From the NCBI GenBank assembly GCA_002789275.1, contig PFSX01000027.1, forward strand, positions 1-5,768: a stretch of DNA of 5,768 nucleotides, written 5' to 3'. Shown here piece after piece: positions 1 to 5,500 of the stretch (its first letter is position 1; the number at the start of each line of letters is the position of its first letter). The stretch is from Candidatus Huberarchaeum crystalense (lineage in GTDB: Archaea; Huberarchaeota; Huberarchaeia; Huberarchaeales; Huberarchaeaceae). Made by a program: the position numbers and the translations under genes. The notes below the pieces were generated by a model, which saw nothing but the letters and a program-made list of their open reading frames with translations, was not told the origin of the DNA and did not search any database.

Positions 1-39
1 GTTAAAATTAAATTATAATTATTTTTGTTTTAATCTACC

Positions 40-1383
40 CTAAAATACCAACAATTTCTCTTTCTCAAGAAGTTGTGCAAATTGCAACAGTTTTTCTTCA
101 TTGAAAAAATTTGCCATTGCGTGAAGTCCAACAGGCAAGCCACTAATTTTCTCAACAGGTAAAGAAATCATTGGAATTCCTGCGAGATTTGGAGCAACTG
201 TAAGAATATCTGCTTGATAATTTTGAAGAGGTGTTAATTTTTCAACTTCATCAAAGCATGGAGCAATAAATGGCATTGTTGGTGCAATAATTAAATCGCA
301 TTTTTTAAAAGCGTTTTTGAATTCATTAATAATCAAAGTTCGAATTTTCATTGCGCGCAAATAAAATTTTCTCTCATAACCCTCAGACCGTATGAATGTT
401 CCTAAAATAATGCGACGTTTGGCTTCTTCACCAAAATATTTGCTTCTTATTTCTGTAAAATAAGCGTCGTATTTTTTGTCCTTTTTTTCGCTTTCCATAC
501 CATAACGCAATCCACAGAATTTTGCCAAATTAGTACTTGCTTCTGCCATAGCGCAAATATAATAAACAGGCAAGGCATATTTTGTCATAGGTAAACTAAT
601 TTCCTCAACTTCAACAAAATCACTGATTTTTTTTAAAGTGTTTTTTATGATTTCAACGATTTTGGGGTCAATTCCCTCAACATATTCTTTTGGCAGGCAG
701 ATTTTAAATTTTTTTGGTGGTTTTTTTAATTTTTCAAGATAGTTTGGAACAGGCAATTCAGAGCTTGTTGCTTCTTTTTCGTCTTTTCCTGCAATAATCT
801 GTAGAGTTAGAGCAATTTTTTCAATACTTTTAGCCATAATTCCTATTTTATCAAGTGAAGATGCATAATCAATCAAACCAAAGCGCGAAACTCTCCCATA
901 AGTTGGAGTTAATCCTATTACACCACAAAAACTAGCAGGACAAGAAATTGAACCGCCTGTTGATTCAACGATTGCAATATGATTGTCTTCAAGCAAAGCA
1001 GTAGCACAAGCACCACCACCAGACGAGCCACCTGTTACTCTTTCAAGAGAATGTGGATTTTTTGGCGCGCCAAAAGCGCAGTTTGTTGAAAAACTTCCAA
1101 ATCCAAATTCATCCTGAGCTGTTTTTCCAATAATAATCCCGCCTGCATTTTTTATTCTCTTAATTGCAGTCGCATCAAAAGAAGGAATATAATTTTCGAG
1201 AATTTTAGAGCCAGCTGTGGTTTGTAAGCCTGCTGTGCAAATATTATCTTTAACTGAAAAATACCATTTACTCAAGGGTTTTTGTGTTGATTTTGACAAT
1301 TCTGCTTCTTGCTCAAAGTTTTTGTTAATAGTTATAAAACATTTGTATTTTTCGTTTAGTTTTTGCAACTCAAAAAGGTTCAT
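40..1383 (-). CDS. gatA: Asp-tRNA(Asn)/Glu-tRNA(Gln) amidotransferase subunit A (GatA)
   Basis: This is the amidase-signature subunit of GatCAB. It releases ammonia from glutamine so that GatB can convert Asp-tRNA(Asn) to Asn-tRNA(Asn), and in many organisms Glu-tRNA(Gln) to Gln-tRNA(Gln), in the cytoplasm. The Ser-cisSer-Lys triad is visible as Lys45 (SVKDN), Ser121 (TGGSSGGG) and Ser145 (STGGSIS). The 24-residue gap between the two serines is the one usual for GatA. Further GatA blocks are PTYGRVSRFGL (160-170), ASSLDKIG (174-181), KRRIILGTF (322-330), KIRTLI (346-351), ADILT (391-395) and GLPVGL (415-420). At 447 residues it is shorter than bacterial GatA (about 485), mainly because the N-terminal helix before LNEKYKCF is missing. 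The motif around Ser145 reads ESTGGSISCPA, whereas the common form is SDTGGSIRQPA. The gene begins 20 nt after the AlkD-like gene and ends in TAG, with no Shine-Dalgarno before its ATG. No gatB or gatC lies within view. The family call is firm; the tRNA substrate is inferred from the family. Confidence 0.95.
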   Translation of the reverse strand: MNLFELQKLNEKYKCFITINKNFEQEAELSKSTQKPLSKWYFSVKDNICTAGLQTTAGSKILENYIPSFDATAIKRIKNAGGIIIGKTAQDEFGFGSFSTNCAFGAPKNPHSLERVTGGSSGGGACATALLEDNHIAIVESTGGSISCPASFCGVIGLTPTYGRVSRFGLIDYASSLDKIGIMAKSIEKIALTLQIIAGKDEKEATSSELPVPNYLEKLKKPPKKFKICLPKEYVEGIDPKIVEIIKNTLKKISDFVEVEEISLPMTKYALPVYYICAMAEASTNLAKFCGLRYGMESEKKDKKYDAYFTEIRSKYFGEEAKRRIILGTFIRSEGYERKFYLRAMKIRTLIINEFKNAFKKCDLIIAPTMPFIAPCFDEVEKLTPLQNYQADILTVAPNLAGIPMISLPVEKISGLPVGLHAMANFFNEEKLLQFAQLLEKEKLLVF

Positions 1384-1403
1384 ATATTTTTTGAAGGTGT
1401 TTT

Positions 1404-2084
1404 TTAGTTTAATTTATTTTGAACTATATCACTCTCTAACTCTTTTATTGCATTGTTTGCAATCCATTTTGCAATTTTAGAGTTTGTTTTTTGTATTTTT
1501 TTTGCAGTTGCAATTGCTTTTTTGTTCAGCTCTTTGTTGCGTTTTCCAATTTGGCGAAGTGCCCAATTCATTGCTTTTTTAACAAAATTTCTTTTGTCTG
1601 TTGGTGCTCTTTCAATGACAGTCAAAAACTCTTCAAATTTTGAATCATTGGCTTTTTTATCTTTGACTGCAAGGACTGCTATTAGCGCAAATCCTGCTCT
1701 TTTTTCAAACTCGTTTTTAGCATTTGTCCATTTAATTGCCTTTTTATAAGCTGACCTGTGTTGCCAAAACAAATTCAAGCAAACTTGATCGCAAACATCC
1801 CAAGAATCAAAATCCTTTACCCATATATCCATCTGTTTTTCACTAACTTTTTTTATCTCATCAATCATACTCGCTAATATGCGCGCCTCATGAATGCCTG
1901 ACTCCCAAAGTTCAAGAGCAAGTTGATGGTTGTGGCCAAGTTTGCGCGCCATTTTTCGAAGAATAGGCACCTTAACACCAAGCATATTATTTCCTGAAAT
2001 GCCAAATCGAGTCATTCCTTTAATTGTTAGAGGATTGGCAGATATTTTGAGTTTTTTAATGATCTGCGCAAATTTTTGAGACAT
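1404..2084 (-). CDS. AlkD-like DNA alkylation repair protein (HEAT-like repeats)
   Basis: This 226-residue, all-helical, basic protein belongs to the AlkD family of DNA alkylation repair enzymes. AlkD proteins cup DNA with HEAT-like repeats and excise cationic alkylated purines such as 7-methylguanine and 3-methyladenine without flipping the base. Family blocks visible are MLGVKVPILRKMARKLG (34-50), LWESGIHEARILASMID (59-75), FDSWDVCDQVC (92-102), KRAGFALIA (128-136) and NFVKKAMNWALRQIGKRN (166-183). Trp95/Asp99, Arg129 and Trp174/Arg177 are the likely counterparts of the Trp, Asp and Arg residues that line the lesion site in bacterial AlkD, although I aligned these by eye. The ATG is the first possible start, because an in-frame TAA lies four codons upstream. 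No Shine-Dalgarno is seen, and a TATA-like box lies about 45 nt upstream. It precedes gatA by 20 nt and so probably shares its transcript. Glycosylase activity is inferred, since some family members bind DNA without excising bases. Confidence 0.9.
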   Translation of the reverse strand: MSQKFAQIIKKLKISANPLTIKGMTRFGISGNNMLGVKVPILRKMARKLGHNHQLALELWESGIHEARILASMIDEIKKVSEKQMDIWVKDFDSWDVCDQVCLNLFWQHRSAYKKAIKWTNAKNEFEKRAGFALIAVLAVKDKKANDSKFEEFLTVIERAPTDKRNFVKKAMNWALRQIGKRNKELNKKAIATAKKIQKTNSKIAKWIANNAIKELESDIVQNKLN

Positions 2085-2125
2085 AGTTTGTTTTTAGTTA
2101 TATACTGAGAATTGTGAAGGCAAGA

Positions 2126-2135
2126 CATTATAAAG
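2126..2135 (-). promoter_or_regulatory. candidate archaeal TATA box for the AlkD-like gene/gatA unit
   Basis: Read on the minus strand, the sequence CTTTATAATG resembles the archaeal TATA element. A start of transcription about 25 nt downstream would fall near 2104 and give a 5' leader of roughly 20 nt before ATG 2084. It lies between the tRNA 3' end and the coding start, which is where a separate promoter would be expected. AT-richness makes chance matches common, so this is tentative. Confidence 0.35.
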
Positions 2136-2147
2136 CAAAGTAATAGG

Positions 2148-2221
2148 TGGGATTGCCCGGATTTGAACCGGGATCGCTGGCTCCCAAAGCCAGAAGACTA
2201 ACCAAGTTATCCTACAACCCC
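2148..2221 (-). tRNA. tRNA-Pro, anticodon UGG
   Basis: This 74-nt cloverleaf folds on the minus strand. The acceptor stem is GGGGTTG paired with CAATCCC, including one G-U pair. The D arm has stem GGAT/GTCT and GG in the loop. The anticodon stem is CTGGC/GCCAG around loop TTTGGGA, giving anticodon TGG. The variable loop has 4 nt, and the T stem CCCGG/CCGGG encloses TTCAAAT. The discriminator is A, followed by CCT, so CCA is not encoded and must be added by the nucleotidyltransferase. There is no intron. The G1:C72 first pair is the archaeal/eukaryotic form of tRNA-Pro, whereas bacteria use C1:G72. UGG can read all four CCN codons if the wobble base is suitably modified. No clear promoter or T-run terminator flanks it. 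Confidence 0.96.
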
Positions 2222-2366
2222 TTAAAGTTTTTGGATATAGATGTGAATAAGGTAAGGAAAAAAGGAGCGCGCCATCTTGTTTTTATCTAAAACTCAAAAT
2301 ATAAAAATTAAAGAAATTTTTTGATAATATGTGCGCATACCTCAATACTTCAATGCTTTTTATTAT

Positions 2367-2398
2367 TAATATTTTTGGTCTAAAATATTATTTTTTTT
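2367..2398 (+). terminator. hairpin followed by T8 (terminator-like or operator)
   Basis: The perfect arms TAATATTTT (2367-2375) and AAAATATTA (2382-2390) enclose the 6-nt loop TGGTCT, and eight T follow directly (2391-2398). The shape is that of an intrinsic terminator reading on the plus strand, but no plus-strand gene lies upstream in the window. It ends 46 nt before ATG 2445, so it could instead be a dyad operator, the end of a small RNA, or an accident of AT-rich sequence. The stem is all A/T and therefore weak. Confidence 0.35.
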
Positions 2399-2410
2399 AT
2401 TTATACACTT

Positions 2411-2419
2411 TTTAAATAA
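2411..2419 (+). promoter_or_regulatory. candidate TATA box for the beta-helix protein gene
   Basis: TTTAAATAA is centred about 30 nt before ATG 2445. With the usual archaeal spacing of about 26 nt, transcription would start within a few bases of the ATG, giving a leaderless or nearly leaderless mRNA. This fits the absence of any Shine-Dalgarno before the start. TTATAC at 2401-2406 is an alternative box that would give a short leader. Both are tentative in such AT-rich DNA. Confidence 0.35.
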
Positions 2420-2444
2420 TTATATTCAATTATATAAATAATAT

Positions 2445-2525
2445 ATGGTTAAATCACAAGAGTTATTTAGGGCACTTTTTTGTGTGTTGTTTATTGTATT
2501 TTTAAGCATTACTCCTATATTTGCA
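2445..2525 (+). other. signal peptide of the beta-helix protein
   Basis: Residues 1-27 have a short charged start (MVKSQELFR), a hydrophobic core of about 15 residues (ALFCVLFIVFLS) and a Pro-containing end (TPIFA). Cleavage is plausible after Ala27 and would leave FSFDD as the mature start. This indicates Sec export. The segment could instead remain as an N-terminal anchor if it is not cleaved. Confidence 0.75.
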
Positions 2526-5500
2526 TTTAGCTTTGATGATATTTTGGCATTTTTTGGAATGAAAACAGCAACAGGTTATGTTGTTTTTGATACAAATATA
2601 ACTTGCGAATGCAGCGATTGTGCTTCATGCAGTCAAATGTTGTGGGAGAACAATAATTGCAAAGTTGTGATGCTAAAAAAAGACCTATCTTTTATAAATG
2701 GCACTTGCTGCGTAAAACCACCCCCAATCATATCAGCTGGCAGAGACAACCCAATTAATGGCAAAACCTTAGATTGCAAGGCACACACAATAGATAGTGA
2801 AATGGGGTTAGAGATAAAGGATGCGCAAAATATTGCGATTAAAAATTGTAATATAAAAAGCAAAAACGCGTTTGTGTTTGAAAATATTAGAAATAGCGAA
2901 ATAAGCAACATACAGCTTGTTGTTAGAGGATATGGAATAAGAATATATAATAGCAATAACATTTCTTTGAAGAATTTAAATATTAGCAGCGACAAGAAAA
3001 AACCATCAACAGCTTCTGTTGTTAATGCTTCACATATAGGAGCAAACGCATCGCTTGCTTCTTTTGTTGGTGTAAATATATCAAATTCTCAAAATATAAT
3101 TCTACTTAGAAGCGATTTTTCAGATGTTGGAGAAGCAATTGCTATGGTAAATTCCTCAGATATAGTTGTCAAAAATTCAAGCATTCACGCAGTTTCATCA
3201 GGCATTTCAGCGCAAAAAATCAGCAATTTAACATTTGAAAACAACAAAATTTATTCTTTAGTGCCAGGCAATTTGCAACAAATTCAATCTTGTATAGCGA
3301 TGCGCATTGCTGATTCAGAAGAATTGTTTATAAAAAACAACATCTTTGCAAATACAACTTGTGATTCGCAAAATAATATCAGGCAACCAATTATAATTTT
3401 AATAGAATATTCTAATAAAACCACAATATATAACAACACCATAACAAACAATAAAGGCATTAGCAACAATCCAAACTCAGAAGGAAATATTGCGTCGTCT
3501 TATGATATTATAATTTCAAATTCTTCTGAAAATTTGTTGCAAGACAATATGATTTATTCAAATATCGCTGGTTGCATTGCTAAGGAAGGCGATTCTTGCT
3601 GTATTGCTCTAAAATATGGCATTTCGCTGGATAACACTTCAAATAATACTATAATAAACAATAATATTAAGAACAACACAGCATATCAAACCTGTGGTAA
3701 CAAAACAACAACAAGCATAAGCTATGGAGTAAACATTATGTCTTCAACTTTTAACAACATTACTGCAAATGTGATAGTAGGGCATACTTTTGATTTATTT
3801 GTTAGAAACAGCAATCAAACTTCTGGCTCAGGGAATGCAGGAAACAGTGCTTCTGGTTGGAGTGAAGGTGGAAAAATTGGCTTTACTTATACTGGAAATG
3901 AGATATTTAAAGTACAAAAAGTTAGTTTTGAAAAACTAAAACAAGAATTGCCAATAACAGACAATCGCAGCATTGGTTGTACTTTTAATGGTGGCGCAGA
4001 CATGCGAATGGATTATGATGGTAATTTGGTTGTTGATGAAGTAGATGTTGCCTTGTTTAATGCAACAGTAGAATCTAAAAATTGGACTGGGTTATGCAAG
4101 GGTGCGTGCGATCTTGACAAAAATGGCGAGATAAATGAAAAAGATATCAAAAAGTTTGAAGAATATGTAAAAAATAATTGTAAATTTAAGATTTCAAGAG
4201 AAGTTGAAGGTGATGAACTTTCTATAAAATACTTACTAAAAAATGTGGATGATAGCATTCCTTTGTCTGTTTATGATGTTTATAAAAATGAAACTGTAGG
4301 GTTTAGAAAAGGAGATTCTTCTTGGATTTATTTAAAAGATGTTTTGTCTCCTTCTAATATACCGGTGATCACTTCTATTTTTGAGGGGGTTGGCAAATTC
4401 CTTAGAGGAGCAAGAGGTACAAATGCAAAACTATATCAATATTCGGGAGATTCTGCTTTATGCTCAAGATTTGATGATTGTGTGTATGAAGGATATTGTT
4501 ATAAAAAGAACGAAACATTTGCAATTTTAACAGAAAATAAAACAGGGCATGTTCGTTGTGATGCATTGGTTATTTATGCAGAAAGTGAAGCTACTACTTG
4601 CACTTGCAACTCCTGCACTGATTGCAATAATAAATTAAATAATGCTTCTTGCACAATAGTGAAATTAACCGCAGACATAACTAACCATACAGGGACTTGT
4701 ATTAACAACCCGGCAAACTTTAACAACAAAACATTTGATTGTCAAGGACATACAATTGACGGCGATGATTTTGATGTTGATTACGGAATCTTTTTAAGTG
4801 GAAAATCAGGAAATATAATTAAAAATTGTGTAGTTACTGACTTTTATTATGGAATTTTTTTAGATCATTCCTCAAATAACTTCTTGACAAACAACACAGC
4901 AAATTCAAATAGTCGGGTGGGAATTTCTTTACATTATTCCTCAAACAACAACATCCTAACAAACAACACAGCAAATTTAAATAGTAATTATGGAATTTAT
5001 TTAGGTACTTCCTCAAACAACACCCTAACAAACAACACAGCAAATTCAAATAGTGGGGGTGGAATTTATTTACCTTCTTCCTCAAACAACATCCTAACAA
5101 ACAACACAGCAAATTCAAATAGTCGGGATGGAATTATCTTAGGTTCTTCCTCAAATAACTCCTTGACAAACAACACAGCAAATTCAAATAGTCGGGTGGG
5201 AATTTCTTTACATTATTCCTCAAACAACAACATCCTAACAAACAACACAGCAAATTTAAATAGTAATTATGGAATTTATTTAGGTACTTCCTCAAACAAC
5301 ACCTTAACAAACAACACAGCAAATTCAAATAGTAATTATGGAATTTCTATAGATTCTTCCCCAAACAACACCCTAACAAACAACACAGCAAATTCAAATA
5401 ATTATTATGGAATTTATTTACATTCTTATTTACCTTCTTCCTCTTATTTACCTTCTTCCTCAAACAACACCCTAACAAACAACACAGCAAATTCAAATAG

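Larger units (their letters stand above)
2222..2444. other. divergent intergenic region, AT-rich
   Basis: This 223-nt gap lies between the 5' end of tRNA-Pro (minus strand) and the start of the large plus-strand gene, so it must hold both promoters. It becomes almost pure A/T towards the plus-strand start. It contains one GCGCGCC element (2267-2273), a 9-bp hairpin followed by T8 (2367-2398) and TATA-like stretches at 2395-2418. A 28-codon open frame from ATG 2329 to TAA 2413 is judged to be chance. I see no other gene or RNA. Confidence 0.7.

Noticed and set aside
1..39. Terminator or gene start after gatA
   Set aside because: The 39 nt are A/T-rich, with no clear hairpin, no long T-run on the minus strand and no start codon with support.
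1217..1749. Plus-strand open frames opposite gatA and the AlkD-like gene
   Set aside because: They lie antisense to well-supported conserved genes, look like low-complexity hydrophobic shadows and have no family resemblance.
2222..2260. TATA box for tRNA-Pro
   Set aside because: The only good TATA-like string (CTATATCC on the minus strand) lies 12-19 nt from the tRNA, too close for an archaeal promoter; the sequence at about -26 is a poor match.
2329..2415. 28-codon plus-strand open frame in the intergenic region
   Set aside because: It has no ribosome-binding signal, consists mostly of Phe, Tyr, Leu and Ile from A/T-rich DNA, and runs through the hairpin-T8 element; chance is the simplest explanation.
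2633..4258. Minus-strand open frames of 61-120 codons opposite the beta-helix gene
   Set aside because: They overlap the long coding frame on the other strand, have Leu/Phe/Ile-rich composition expected from reversing Asn/Lys/Glu-rich codons, and show no motifs.
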